A DNA stretch of 64,000 nt from Entamoeba histolytica HM-1:IMSS (Eukaryota; Evosea; Mastigamoebida; Endamoebidae): positions 62,001-126,000 of the forward strand of contig NW_001914877.1 of assembly GCF_000208925.1 (NCBI RefSeq), read 5' to 3'. Shown one piece after another: positions 38,209-49,435 of the stretch. The stretch's first letter is position 1. Each line of letters opens with the position of its first letter. The position numbers and the translations under genes are program-made. The notes under the pieces are model-generated. The model was not told the DNA's origin. It ran no database searches and was given only the letters and a program-made list of their open reading frames with translations.

Positions 38209-40851
38209 ATGACTATATTACCATCAAAAGTTATTCTTAAATTACAACAAAACGCTGCTAACGTTAGAAATATTTGTGTATTAGCACATGTTGATCATGG
38301 AAAAACATCTATATGTGATGCACTTATTGCTAGTAATGGAATTATTAGTAAAAAATTATCAGGGAAAGTAAGATATCTTGACTACAGAGATGATGAACAA
38401 GTAAGACAAATTACTATGAAAACATCTTCAATTAGTTTATATACTCAATTAGGAGATCAACATCATTTACTTAATTTAGTTGACTCACCTGGTCATGTTG
38501 ATTTTAGTGGAGAAGTGAGTAGTGCAGTAAGGCTAACTGATGGTGCCTTACTTGTAGTTGATTGTATTGAAGGGGTTTGTGTTCAAACTCAAACAGTCCT
38601 AAGACAAGCTGCATCAGAAGGACTTCAAATGATATTAATAATTAATAAAATTGATAGGTTAGTATTTGAAAAAAACTTTAGTATTGAAGAAGCCACAGAT
38701 CATTTGGAACAATTAGTGAATTCAGTAAATAATGCAACAGCAGTTATAACAGATGACAATGGCACTGTATTTGGAGATGATTATTTTGATCCTATTAAAG
38801 GAAATGTTGTATTTGCAAGTGCTATTGATGGATGGGGATTTGATTTAGTGGCTATATCAGAAATTTATGCAAAAAAATTTGGAATGAAAGAAGAATCATT
38901 GAGAAATATTTTGTGGGGAGAACATTTTATTAATATGAAAACAGGTAAGACATTTAAAACACAAATTGATGGTACAATGAAAGTATTTAGTCAATTAGCA
39001 CTAAAACCAATTTGGGATATTTATAATACTGTCCATCAATATTTCGATAATAAAACAAAAGAAGCAGCTAAACAAAGAATTATTAAAATATCAACTGCAT
39101 TAGGAATGAACATTGGTGCAAGAGAATTTGCTATTCACGAAGAAAAATCTTTTTTGTTTTCAATGATGAACAATTTTGTTCCAATTGCAAAAACAATATT
39201 ACGTTGTGCAGTTCTTCATCTTCCATCTCCATTGGAAGCACAACCAAAAAGAATTAATAAAATTTATTCAACTCATACCTCATTATTAAAAGATACAGTT
39301 GTTCATTGTGATGCTTCATCTCCAGAATGTGTACTTTACGCTGCAAAAATTTTCCCTTTTGGTGAACAAATGATTGCATTATGTAGAGTTTTAGGGGGAA
39401 CAGTTCGTCGTGGACAAGAACTTTTTATTTTACCATCAAAATATGATCCAACTATATCTAATGCAGCTGATAAAATCCATTCATTTAAAGCAAATCAAAT
39501 TTATTTATTAATGGGTCAAACTACACAAGATATGGACGAAGTACCCGCAGGTAATATTCTTGGGATTCAAGTTACTGGAGTTAATATGTTTAATGCTGCA
39601 ACATTAAGTTCTACACTTCAATGTAGTCCATTAGCTCCTTTAGTATCAAGTGGTGCCAAACCAGTATTGAGAGTTGCCATTGAACCAGTACATAGTGAAG
39701 ATATGAAAGCATTAATTGATGGATTAAATCTACTTGCATTATCAGACCCATCTGTTATAACTACTATTCAAGACTCAGGAGAAAATTTATTGTTAACAAC
39801 TGGAGAATTACATCTTGAAAGATGTATGAAAGACCTAAAAGAACTTTTTGCACGTGTGCCATTTACTTACACTGACCCTATTGTTTCTTATAGAGAAACC
39901 ATTCTTGGGCAGTCTGGGGCTGCTGAAGAAAGTACAGCAGATGAGAGTGTTTCATTTAAAGTCCATTGTCTTGCAATGAAAGAAGAAACAATTGACAAGA
40001 TTAATGATATTTCAACAATGTTAAGAATGTCAAGTAGAAACCATCAAACAGATGAACATTTAAATCAAAAGATTGAAACTATTTTAGAAGGAGAAAACAA
40101 TGAATGGAAAAATAAGTTAATTTGTTTTGGACCAAAAAGGTGTGGACCAAATATTCTTATTAATCTTTCTGATGAAAACCTTCCACTTTGGCCTCAAGAC
40201 AAAGACATTAAAAATTATACTTCATTAGTTACTAATGCTATTATTAGTGGATTTCAATTAGCTACTTCTGCTGGACCTTTATGTGATGAACCAATGGAAG
40301 GGTTAATATTTATAATTGATGAAATTCTCATTGATGAAGAAACAAGAAGCGGTAATATTCAAGGACAAGTTATTACTGCATTTAAAGATGCTTGTTTAGC
40401 TGCATTCCAACTAGGAAGACAAAGGATTAAAGAACCAATGTATTTATGTGATATTAGATGTCCAACTGAATGTATTGGTAAAGTTTTTCAAGTATTAGAC
40501 AAAAGAAGAGCAAAAACTCTTGAAGAAGGATATGATGAGACTCAACTAATGAATATTATTAAAGCACAATTACCTGTTGCAGAATCGTTTGGGTTTACAG
40601 ATGACATGTTAGGTCAAACTTCTGGTGCTGCATTTACACAAACTCAATTTGACCGGTTTGTGACGATTCCAATTGATCCGTTCTGGGTTCCAACAACAGA
40701 AGAAGAATTAGAAGAGTATGGTGAAAAAGCTGATATTAAAAATATTGCTAAAATCGCTATAGATAATACAAGAAAAAGAAAAGGATTGGTTTTAGATGAA
40801 AAGATTGTTGAATTTGTTGATAAACAATCAACCAGAAGCAAGAAAAAGTAA
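38209..40851 (+). CDS. EFL1: ribosome assembly GTPase EFL1/Ria1 (EF-2-like)
   Basis: 880 residues. The GTPase motifs are G1 AHVDHGKT at 26-33, a switch region containing DDEQVRQITMKTSSISL (EFL1 type), G3 DSPGHVDF and G4 NKIDRL. EF-2-like domains II-V follow; ELHLERCMKDL and the domain IV segment FQLATSAGPLCDEPMEGL are clear. With SBDS, EFL1 releases eIF6 from late 60S ribosomal subunits in the cytosol. It lacks the diphthamide-histidine loop expected of true EF-2. At 880 residues it is shorter than yeast and human EFL1 (about 1110-1120), mainly through a smaller insert in domain II, which fits the compact Entamoeba proteome. Confidence 0.92.
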   Translation: MTILPSKVILKLQQNAANVRNICVLAHVDHGKTSICDALIASNGIISKKLSGKVRYLDYRDDEQVRQITMKTSSISLYTQLGDQHHLLNLVDSPGHVDFSGEVSSAVRLTDGALLVVDCIEGVCVQTQTVLRQAASEGLQMILIINKIDRLVFEKNFSIEEATDHLEQLVNSVNNATAVITDDNGTVFGDDYFDPIKGNVVFASAIDGWGFDLVAISEIYAKKFGMKEESLRNILWGEHFINMKTGKTFKTQIDGTMKVFSQLALKPIWDIYNTVHQYFDNKTKEAAKQRIIKISTALGMNIGAREFAIHEEKSFLFSMMNNFVPIAKTILRCAVLHLPSPLEAQPKRINKIYSTHTSLLKDTVVHCDASSPECVLYAAKIFPFGEQMIALCRVLGGTVRRGQELFILPSKYDPTISNAADKIHSFKANQIYLLMGQTTQDMDEVPAGNILGIQVTGVNMFNAATLSSTLQCSPLAPLVSSGAKPVLRVAIEPVHSEDMKALIDGLNLLALSDPSVITTIQDSGENLLLTTGELHLERCMKDLKELFARVPFTYTDPIVSYRETILGQSGAAEESTADESVSFKVHCLAMKEETIDKINDISTMLRMSSRNHQTDEHLNQKIETILEGENNEWKNKLICFGPKRCGPNILINLSDENLPLWPQDKDIKNYTSLVTNAIISGFQLATSAGPLCDEPMEGLIFIIDEILIDEETRSGNIQGQVITAFKDACLAAFQLGRQRIKEPMYLCDIRCPTECIGKVFQVLDKRRAKTLEEGYDETQLMNIIKAQLPVAESFGFTDDMLGQTSGAAFTQTQFDRFVTIPIDPFWVPTTEEELEEYGEKADIKNIAKIAIDNTRKRKGLVLDEKIVEFVDKQSTRSKKK

Positions 40852-41468
40852 TTTTATTCAAATTTTTATTCAATTTAGTTTAATTTTTAAATTATTTGCT
40901 TAGTAATAAATGAAGAATTAATTATTTTTTTTAGTGAATTGTATTCTTTGTTATTTAATAAAAATTAATTAATTATATGTTTATTTTACATGCTTTTTAA
41001 TTATAAAAAGTCTTTCAGAAAATCATTTTCTTTTTAAAGAGAATTTTCTCAACCTCTTTTTCTGCTCTTGAAACAATATTATTTGGATAATATATTGATA
41101 ATACATTATCATAATTAAGACTTAACCAAACAATCTAAATAAAGTAAGGTCATTTCAATAATAAATAATGTTCAGTTACTACTAAGTTATCTGAATGAAA
41201 GGAAATATTATAACCAAGATTAACCCATATCAAGAATAAGTTATAATTACCTATTAAAATAATAACTACTCATATTACTAAAAGAATAATTTCTTATAAA
41301 TTATTAAACACATTGGTATTATTGGATGTTATTTAAATTAATAAATAGAAAAGATAATGAAATGTTTATGACTATTGTAGATTAATGGTATGTAAAAATA
41401 AATGATTTTAACCAGTCTGACTATGAGACAAAAAAAGGTTATTATGTGTGATTTTAATAAAACACCGT
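40852..41468. other. intergenic, nothing seen
   Basis: A/T-rich spacer between EFL1 and the duplicated segment. No ORF, RNA or repeat recognised. Confidence 0.5.
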
Positions 41469-42113
41469 CATTGGGTGTGAATGTTTCAAATGAAATAAAA
41501 TAAATCAACATTGAATTATGTCAATTTTTAATTTACCATTTCATTCATTGGAAGATGAACAAAATGTTCAAATTCTTCATTGTTTTGTTTTTATTCTTTT
41601 TTAGTTCATTTTCAATTATTCAAGATTGAATCATTTCAATTACTATGATTCGTTTTGGTGTGAAACATTCTTTTCCACAAAGTGCATTTTCAATTTCATT
41701 ATATTCAAAAGACTGTTGCTCACAATATGATTTTGTTTTCTTATTTTCTTTATAAACACAAATATCATCTCCATTAGACCCAAATTCAAACAAGCATGTG
41801 CTTGTTTGATTCCACAGTTTAAATGTACAATCTGGTTCTTTAATATCAAATTTCTTCATTCCTTCCATTCTTCCATTTGATTCTAATGAAAATACAAATG
41901 ATTTTGAATCATTTATATAATCACCATCTTCATCAATTTTAGAATTAACATATCCTCCAAATTTATTTCCATCTTCATCTTCAATCATAATTATTATATG
42001 TTCTTTATGCATTATTCTTTCTCCAAATACTGATGTATCAACATTCCAATCATCTTTATCTGAATCAAATAGTACATTTCCTATTTTTCTATTTGTCCAT
42101 TCTTCTAGTTGTT
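41469..42113. repeat. segmental duplicate B (partner 27495-28139)
   Basis: 645 bp identical by eye to 27495-28139, same orientation. It holds the C-terminal coding half of the long TLDc gene and its 3' flank. Confidence 0.9.
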
Positions 42114-42639
42114 CGATTTCTTCAATTGTACTCATTCCTTTCATTATTCTTAATCTTTCTTCTTCTTTTCTCTTCTTCCTTTCTAAATAATCACTATATT
42201 GCTTTTTCCATTCTTCTTTCTTCTTATTAAATCTTGTGTAAATTTTATTAATTTCTTCTTTCATTATCATTTCTTCAATTGAAATGATTTTATCTATTAG
42301 TTCATTCTTCGCTTTGTTAACAGTTTCTTCATCATCGTTACATTCTTGTATAATTTTTTCAATTTTATCTGTTAACAACTTTATTGTTTTGATTGTTTCT
42401 TGCCCTTTTTCTATCACCACTCTTCTTCTTCTTTCTGTTTCATCAATCCTATCAAATATTCCTTCTCCTCTTTTAATTGCTTCTTCATATGTTTCATTCT
42501 CTTTTATTTCAAATACTTCATTTTTAATACTTCCTATATAATATTGATAATTCTTAGTAGTATCATCAATTGATTGTTGAATATTTGGAAGTGTTTCTAC
42601 TACTTCTTTAATTAATTGGTTAGTAATCACTGCTTCCAT
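41620..42639 (-). CDS. coiled-coil plus TLDc-domain protein (parent copy)
   Basis: 339 residues. Residues 1-175 are a long charged coiled coil (TINKIYTRFNKKKEEWKKQ-type heptads, EEEIN/KKR repeats). Residues about 178-339 form a TLDc-like domain (NRKIGNVLFDSDKDDW through RIIVIEMIQ). This is the domain order common among Entamoeba TLDc proteins, and the third gene of the window at 53935 has the same order. The last 162 residues are identical to the short gene at 27646, whereas the start region and promoter differ at roughly one base in eight. No membrane segment or signal. Role unknown. Confidence 0.82.
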   Translation of the reverse strand: MEAVITNQLIKEVVETLPNIQQSIDDTTKNYQYYIGSIKNEVFEIKENETYEEAIKRGEGIFDRIDETERRRRVVIEKGQETIKTIKLLTDKIEKIIQECNDDEETVNKAKNELIDKIISIEEMIMKEEINKIYTRFNKKKEEWKKQYSDYLERKKRKEEERLRIMKGMSTIEEIEQLEEWTNRKIGNVLFDSDKDDWNVDTSVFGERIMHKEHIIIMIEDEDGNKFGGYVNSKIDEDGDYINDSKSFVFSLESNGRMEGMKKFDIKEPDCTFKLWNQTSTCLFEFGSNGDDICVYKENKKTKSYCEQQSFEYNEIENALCGKECFTPKRIIVIEMIQS

Positions 42640-44188
42640 TTTAATTTAATTTGATGTTTATAAGTTCAAAATAATGATGTTTAAATAGTTAATACATATT
42701 ATTAACACATCAAATTAACTATTATTTTTATTATCACTCTCTTTTAAATAAATGTTATTCAGATTTATTTTTACAATAACAATAATAAAATCTTGTTGTT
42801 TTATATTTTCATTTTATTTGTTATTAAAAGATCAATGAAAAAGAAATATTAATATAGTTTAGAATAAAAGGGTTAAATAAATTTAAATAAATTAGACGTT
42901 TTAAAGTATAATTTTATCTTGTGTTTTGAAGAAATTAAAAATGAGATTAAGAAAAACAACAAGATTAACAAAAAAATAGTAAAACTGATAACACTGAAAC
43001 ACTTAATGTTAATATTATCATCATTCAATTAATTTAATAATACAAAATGTAAACATTAAACATTTCATAATATAAAGGCACATTGAACAAAAATAATAGC
43101 CATAATCAAATAGATATTATTTAGTACTACTTCAATAAATTAGTTCAATTAATACATTCAAGTTTTTGTATTAATTAAAACAAAAAAAAATGAGTGAAAG
43201 TTTAATGATTTTTATTCAATTTTATATTTATTTTTTCATAAATTTTAACTCTTATTTCATATAATATTTTTTTATTTTAAATTCTGCTTGAATTTATTTA
43301 CCAATTTTATTTTATTATCATAATAATTAGTTGTTTGAAAACAAAATAAAAAATAACACCTATATTACTTGTTTTTGTTTTTAATTATATTTTTTTTATT
43401 AAATATATTTTTAAATTAATAGACAAAATAAATCCATCAACTTATCAAAGAGTCTTGTTTCTTTCATAAAAACTTATAACTCTTTATATTATCAAAAATG
43501 TACATTTTTTGTTTATTTTTTTGTAAATATTATAACTTCTTCTTTTAACCTTTTCATTGTTTATGTTGTAATTCTATTCTGTTTTTGGTATTACATAATT
43601 TCTTTGATTCTATTACGGTATTGTCTATTACTTGTATTATAATTGGATATAGCAGTGAATAAAATAATTAATATCATTACTAATATAATTATGAAAACTA
43701 CAGATATTTTAATAATTTTATGCTAATAATTTATTACCTTTATTTTCATATAAATACCATATTCACTCATTCTTGATACTTTAGATTTCTTAGTGATTAA
43801 CTTTTTCCATCTTTGGTTGAATGACTTTTATATCGCTTCTTTTAATGATTATTTTTTTAACTCAAACAAAAGACTTGACCAGTTAATAAAACTCATAGTA
43901 AAAAACAACTTCATAAGACAAATTGGAGTTTAACATTCCAAATCTTTCATTGATAACGTAATGAGGAGAATAAATATATAAAGAAGAAATAACAGTGCTG
44001 AATTATTACATACAAACCAAAAGTAAGCCAATTATTTAACAACTTTAGTTGTTTCTTATTTTAAAAAACAGAAGAAGAATTTTAAAGATGATTAACTAAA
44101 ATACTTCATCTTTCTCTCCTTCTTTCAATGCTTTCATTAAATTTCTATTAATTATTAATATTCTATATAACCGTTTTATTTCTTTAAG
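42640..44188. other. 1.5-kb intergenic, nothing seen
   Basis: Very A/T-rich. 42640-42720 is homologous to the flank of the short TLDc gene (shared promoter region); beyond that I see no ORF over 60 codons, RNA or repeat. Confidence 0.5.
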
Positions 44189-44668
44189 TCACAAGAAAAC
44201 AAACCCTATAACTATAAATGTAGTTGATATGAATAATGATTGTCCTGTAAATGTCACTGTAATTGTTTTGTAACAATAAAAGTAATATCCTATAATCATT
44301 CCAATCACATTAGTTGTTATTAATATTACCATTATTATTGTTTTATTATATTTTCTAAATTCGTCTTTTTTCATCATAGCAAATTCAATTATTGTCGATA
44401 TTAAACACATTATAATTGGTAAGTTATATCTTAATCGAAATTCTCCTTCAACAAAATATAACCATCCTCCATATTCTTTTGTTTGATATAAACAATTGAT
44501 GTGAATAACTATTCCCATAATATAGAAAATAACCATCATAATAGTGATGATTTCTTGAATGACTCTGTGCATTTTATCTTCTTTTAAGTTCTTTTCTTTT
44601 TTATTTTTCTCTATTATTTTCGTGTGTCTTTTTTGTTGAACTTCTTTCTCTTCATTTAAATCTTTCAT
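44189..44668 (-). CDS. small four-helix membrane protein, unknown
   Basis: 159 residues. A basic, charged N-terminus of about 35 residues (KRHTKIIEKNKKEKNLKEDK) is followed by four hydrophobic helices: IIMMVIFYIMGIVIHI-type, LPIIMCLISTIIEFAMM, IIMVILITTNVIGMIIGY and LFISTTFIVIGFVFL. There is no signal peptide beyond the first helix. It could be a small ER or vesicle membrane protein. No family motif. Confidence 0.55.
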   Translation of the reverse strand: MKDLNEEKEVQQKRHTKIIEKNKKEKNLKEDKMHRVIQEIITIMMVIFYIMGIVIHINCLYQTKEYGGWLYFVEGEFRLRYNLPIIMCLISTIIEFAMMKKDEFRKYNKTIIMVILITTNVIGMIIGYYFYCYKTITVTFTGQSLFISTTFIVIGFVFL

Positions 44669-45134
44669 ACCTCGCTATAATCATTGACCATTTGTTATGA
44701 GATATAATGTGTCAATTATCTGAACTTCATTTCATCCTTTTTGTTCTTTTTTTCTTCTTTTCCGTATAAATCTCCCTTTCATAAACTTCATCTTTTTGAA
44801 GAGGAAAGTCAAAACGACTAACAATAAGAAGTAGTGGATTGGCAATTCTCAGTGAAATAACCAAAAATAATCAACATACACTTACACAAAAATACTTTTT
44901 CATGAGACAGTAGACAGGGACAATGAAATAAAAAGAGGAGAAAAGTAATAGTAACAATAGAATGAGTAAGTAGTTAAAGAATGAGTAATAAAAAAGGCAA
45001 GAAGAAAAAAGGAATAAATAGGAATTAAAAAAAATTAAGAAACAATGTCGAATAAATTTGTCAAGTGGAATTGAAAAAAGAAAAAATGAAAACATCTTAA
45101 AAAAGAAGAAGAAACTGGAAAAGAACCATTAAGA
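44669..45134. other. intergenic between divergent genes
   Basis: Holds the promoters of the membrane protein gene (minus) and the SNARE gene (plus). A minus-strand ORF at 44871-45095 is F/L/S low complexity and rejected. Confidence 0.5.
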
Positions 45135-45620
45135 ATGGAGCCTGATTTTGGACAAACAAACTATTCAAACAATAGTTTTAATAGTACTGAATCAACACAA
45201 CCAATTAATTACAGTGAGAAATCAAATGAATTAAGAAATCTCCAAGCAAGTTTGTCAAAATAATAATAATAATACAAAAGAAAGAATATTAAAAAAGTAG
45301 GACAAGATGAACAAATTGATATGATTGCAGCATCTGTTAGTACACAAAAGAAAATAGCACAAAACATTAACCAAGAGATTGATGAACAAGAACCACTTCT
45401 TGATGAAGTTTGTTTTTGAGATGTAAATAAATAAAAGAAATAAAAATTAAATAAGAAATAGATTTCAAGTAAGGCAAATAGTGTTGATGCACATATTCAA
45501 AAGACTACACAAAAAGTTGACAAAGTTAGATTAAGAGCATCAGACAAAGTGAGTATTTTAATTGTTGGAGTTCTTTTAGTAGCACTTGTTATTGTGATTA
45601 TACTTGCAATAGTTTTGTAA
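45135..45620 (+). CDS. Qc-SNARE, syntaxin-8-like, three exons
   Basis: Exons 45135-45249, 45301-45407 and 45462-45620; introns 45250-45300 (51 nt) and 45408-45461 (54 nt), both GTTTGT...TAG. The spliced product has 126 residues. The N-terminus is short and polar. The SNARE motif spans about 38-95 with the zero-layer glutamine Q68 in EIDEQEPLLDE, closely matching the syntaxin-8 layout (ELDEQNEIIDDL). A C-terminal anchor at about 104-126 (VSILIVGVLLVALVIVIILA) follows. Qc-SNAREs form a four-helix bundle with Qa, Qb and R partners to fuse endosomal or Golgi membranes. It is easy to miss because no single exon gives a long ORF. The first ATG after an upstream stop is at 45135. Confidence 0.88.
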
Positions 45621-45832
45621 TTGCATACCACTTTTTTTGATTTTATTACTGTTTTTAAGTTTAATAATTAAAATTATATTTTATTAAATTTTATCAATAA
45701 TTCTTATAATAAATCAAAATAAATGTAACTTACAATATTTGGTAATATTTGGTAGTGGTATGAGCTTTAACTAATTGTATTTTTCATCTATTCCCAAACT
45801 AATTTTCATAAGTATTTCTTTTTCTTTTTTTT

Positions 45833-47321
45833 TTAAACACTTTTAGTTTTATTTAAAATTATCAACAAACTGTCAAAAAATATTCCTTGATTTTGTAATG
45901 CACATGAAAAAATAGATGGGGAACATTTAACTGATTCTACAAAACATGTTAATACATTTGTTAAATCCATTTTATTTGTTGGTTTTCTATTAATAATTTC
46001 TGTAAATAATTTACATAATAATTTAAATACTTCAAAATGTTCAGGTAATACTTCTTTTAATGTTGTAATATGTTCTTTAATACTAATAACTAATTTAAAA
46101 TAAGGGACTTTTTGATTGATTAAACTTTCTATTTTTGAATTAATATTACTTGGAATTAATGGTATAGGTAATCTTCTAAATAATCCTTTTAATGTTGATG
46201 TGATAGCATGTGGATCAATATCTTTAAGATCTTGAAGTGAAAATGTTCTTCTTGTTATAAGTATTTCTAATCTATGAACTTCATCACTCCCTCCTGACAG
46301 TCTTAATATTCCTTCAATATCAACACAATTGTCTGTTAAATATTCTATTAATAATCGATATACTATTGGTGCCATTTGTTGATACCCTTCTCTTTGACTT
46401 AATTCTTGTAAACTTACTCCAATAACTTCTTCTTTTTCAATATGTGGTGATATTTGAACTGTAGTTAATATTGACATTGACATTCTTGCTAATTCTCCTA
46501 CTTCTCCTAACATTGGCACTTTTCTTTTTGCCATTACTACTTTCTTTTTTAATACTTTATCTTGATACCACATTTTTCTTGTGGTAATACATTCACTCCA
46601 TAAATTCATTACTTCTTTTGACTCTGCTGATAATACCTATATTTGTTATTTTTTTTTCTTATTTGATTTTTTTATTTTAACAAACAAATTGTCCAACTTT
46701 TAACATATATCTTCTTCTTTGATTTTCTGCATAAACTAATTTATATTGATTACTAATATAAATGATAGCTAATACTGTATCACTCCCTGGTTTTAATAAA
46801 AATATTAAATTTTGGTATATTAATATATTCACTTTTTTCCATTCGTTTTCCCCTTCATTTCTTGATTCTCCATTCCCTAAATTTTCTCCTTTACTTACTA
46901 TATTTACATATAACCGTTCTCCTAACATTTTCTTTGCTAATTCTTCTACTATTTCACTTTTATTAAAAAATGTTTCCATCATATCAATACTTCTTATCCT
47001 TTTTTCATACCTTTCTTTTCCTTTTTCTATTGCTTTCTCCATTTCTCTTATATGCATATCTTGCTGAACTTTTGAGATTTTCATTAAATCCTTTTTATCT
47101 TTTTGAAACACTTCTGTTAATTCAATTCTTCTTCTCATTTGTTGAATCATCATTTGAAAATTTATCATCTCTCTTATTACTTTAAGTGTTTCTACATCGT
47201 CTGTCTTTATTGATAATTTTTCTTTAATTTTTTCTTTATACCTTTTCATTTCTTCAATCACCCCAATTCTTCTCATAGATCCTTTCCCTCCACTAAGATG
47301 TCCACAACTCTTAGTAATCAT
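45833..47321 (-). CDS. coiled-coil/PH/RhoGAP protein, two exons
   Basis: Exon 1 is 46686-47321, the intron 46637-46685 (49 nt, GTTTGT...TAG) and exon 2 45833-46636, giving 479 residues. The N-terminal 130 residues are helical and charged, BAR-like. A PH domain at about 120-235 spans the splice (LKVGQF|VLSAESKEVMNLWSECI, the PH C-terminal helix). A RhoGAP domain at about 285-470 has the arginine finger near residue 324 in EGILRLSGG. It should turn off Rho/Rac GTPases at membranes. The splice junction falls between codons and joins two halves of one PH domain, which strongly supports the intron. Confidence 0.9.
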
Positions 47322-47479
47322 AATAACAAATCTTAGTCCTTTTTCTTTTTATAACTATTCTATTTTTACTTTTCCTATTTCGAGTTTATTCCCCCTTCTT
47401 TTTTTAACTTATATTTTGTTTTTTATTTGAAAATAGTGTTATTATAAAAACAGTAAGTCTTAAAAAAAGAGATAATGAA

Positions 47480-48712
47480 TTATTTTCGTTCAGTTTTTCT
47501 AAAAATGTTATAAGACATTCTTACGTGGTCAAAAAGAACTTGAGCACATTCTAATTGGTCAGCACTTCTGAATTGATTTTTGTCAGGGTGAATTAAAATA
47601 ACTGCCTTTTTATACCATTTTTGTACACCCTCAAAATCACACAGATCAGACATTCCTAATTTTCTCCATTTTTGGTCATTCCATAAGATTTCATCTAAAT
47701 TCTTTAATAATGAACGAATATTCTTTCTTTGACTAGTTCCTTTTTCACAAGCCCATTCATTAACCATATCAACAGTAAGTTTTTCTTGTTTGCCATAAAC
47801 GATTTTGCTTGTATCTTCTTCCTCTTCTTTCTTTTCTCCACCAATGAGATTATCCAAAAAATCACCTTTCTTTTCTTGTTGAGTAGATGGTGTTGGTTGA
47901 GAACTTCCAAAGAAATCCATTATATTACTATTTCCAGAATCTTTCTTTTCTTCTTGAGTACTTGGTTGTGTAGTAGATTCTTCATTTTGGTTATGGACAT
48001 TTGAATTTAAGTTAGTGGAAGTAAGTAATTTGTCTACAGTTTCTGGTGCATGAGCAGGTGATTTACTGGAAGGACTTTTTAATAACACATCAAAAAGGTC
48101 ATTTGATGAAGTTGGAGAAGGGGTTTCAAAAAGACTACCATTTATTGGTGTACTAGAATTAGATGATGTGGAAGGATTTGAAGATGTTGGATGTGTATTT
48201 GTAAGTAGTTGAGAATTTGAATTATGTTGTTTCTTTGATGAGGAATAAGAAAGACCAGAAAATATATCATTTGAATCAACTTTTGAAGTTGAAGAAGACT
48301 GTTTTTGAGAAGAATTAAAAGAAGGACTATTTGAAGGAGATGTATTTGTAAGGAAATCAAATACTACAGAAGATGAAGGAGATTTTGAAGGAGTTGGAGC
48401 TTGTTTATCAAAATCAAAAGAAGAAGGACTTTTTGTTTGGGTATTACCAGAAGGGGAAGGTTGTTGAATAAAATCAAAAGACTGTGAAGATGGAGAAGGG
48501 GATTTTTTAGTAGGAGAGTTTAACAAATTGAAGATATCATCACTGGAAGTGGTTGTAGTTTTTGGTTGTGTTTGGAATAAGATATCAGTATTTGAAAATT
48601 GGTTGTTTTGAATAGGTTGGGAATGTTGAGAAACATTAATAGTTTGTTTTTTTTGAGCACGTGAAGAATTATATTCCAAGCCAGCAAAAATATCAACTTT
48701 TTGAGAAGCCAT
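47480..48712 (-). CDS. auxilin-like J-domain protein (clathrin uncoating)
   Basis: 410 residues. About 300 N-terminal residues are Ser/Pro/Gln/Asn-rich and disordered, with repeated DIFSGL, DIFNLL, DLFDVLL and FDFL-type motifs that resemble clathrin- or adaptor-binding boxes (DLF/DPF-like). The C-terminal 100 residues are a J domain of auxilin type, with HPD in VILIHPDKNQF and the flanking helix KNIRSLLKNLDEILW (with W before the domain). Auxilin recruits Hsc70 to strip clathrin coats from vesicles. It lacks the PTEN-like domain of animal auxilin, as in yeast and plant forms. Confidence 0.9.
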   Translation of the reverse strand: MASQKVDIFAGLEYNSSRAQKKQTINVSQHSQPIQNNQFSNTDILFQTQPKTTTTSSDDIFNLLNSPTKKSPSPSSQSFDFIQQPSPSGNTQTKSPSSFDFDKQAPTPSKSPSSSVVFDFLTNTSPSNSPSFNSSQKQSSSTSKVDSNDIFSGLSYSSSKKQHNSNSQLLTNTHPTSSNPSTSSNSSTPINGSLFETPSPTSSNDLFDVLLKSPSSKSPAHAPETVDKLLTSTNLNSNVHNQNEESTTQPSTQEEKKDSGNSNIMDFFGSSQPTPSTQQEKKGDFLDNLIGGEKKEEEEDTSKIVYGKQEKLTVDMVNEWACEKGTSQRKNIRSLLKNLDEILWNDQKWRKLGMSDLCDFEGVQKWYKKAVILIHPDKNQFRSADQLECAQVLFDHVRMSYNIFRKTERK

Positions 48713-48788
48713 AGAACAGTTAAGAGATAAAGTTCTTTTTTTTTTCTTTTAATTTTTTTTTTTAAGAATTTTTTATCTTTTTAATCAA

Positions 48789-49058
48789 ATGTTTGTTTTT
48801 CTGTTTTTACTAAATGAAATGGTTATTGGTCAAACATCAGTAAATACTGTTGTTAATTCAACATCTAAGGCAAAGTATATAGTTGGGGTATTTGGTATTA
48901 TTCTTATTCTTCTCTGTGGAGTTATCTTTATTTATTTCCGAAGAAAAATGACATCCTCAAAATATAAGACTATTCCAGGTTATGGTCCTGATTTGTTTTC
49001 GGTGAGTTCAGATACAGTAGATCTCGTTGGAGTTGAAACAAATTATCATCAATTTTAA
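48789..49058 (+). CDS. small single-pass membrane protein
   Basis: 89 residues. An N-terminal hydrophobic signal (MFVFLFLLNEMVIGQ) is followed by a short Ser/Thr/Asn ectodomain with NST, a strong transmembrane helix (YIVGVFGIILILLCGVIFIYF), a stop-transfer RRK and a 35-residue tail with tyrosines (YKTIPGYGPDLF, NYHQF). It could be a trafficking receptor or adaptor-type small protein. No family recognised; divergent from the auxilin gene (76 bp apart). Confidence 0.55.
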   Translation: MFVFLFLLNEMVIGQTSVNTVVNSTSKAKYIVGVFGIILILLCGVIFIYFRRKMTSSKYKTIPGYGPDLFSVSSDTVDLVGVETNYHQF

Positions 49059-49435
49059 ATCCGCATTATTAAGGAATTTTTTGGTATCAATTCATTTTTG
49101 TAAAAACTGAACCAACAACGATGATATTAACATCCCCAATGGGGGTGGTTAAATTTACAGAAATAAAAATAGTTTTTTATATCACCTTACATTCTTTTCG
49201 TCTTGAGAAAAAAAAAAGGATATGAAATTTAAAAATAGATGGAAAAAGATAAGAGGATAAAAAAAATTTAAAAATATATATGAAAAAAGATTAAATCTAA
49301 AAATGAAATAAAAAGTTAGAGGAAAAATGTACTAGTGTAAAAATAAAAAAAAAAAATCTAAAATAAAAAGTTATTCTAATATATTTTTAAAAATAAATAG
49401 AACTTATTAATACTAAATAGATAGTTCACTCTTCG
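49059..49435. other. intergenic, nothing seen
   Basis: A/T-rich, with one C/G-richer patch at 49110-49150 (CCCCAATGGGGGTGG) that can form a short hairpin, CCCC-AATG-GGGG, perhaps a terminator of the small membrane gene. No ORF. Confidence 0.45.

Noticed and set aside
44871..45095. 74-codon minus ORF
   Set aside because: F/L/S-rich low complexity; sits in the promoter of the SNARE gene.
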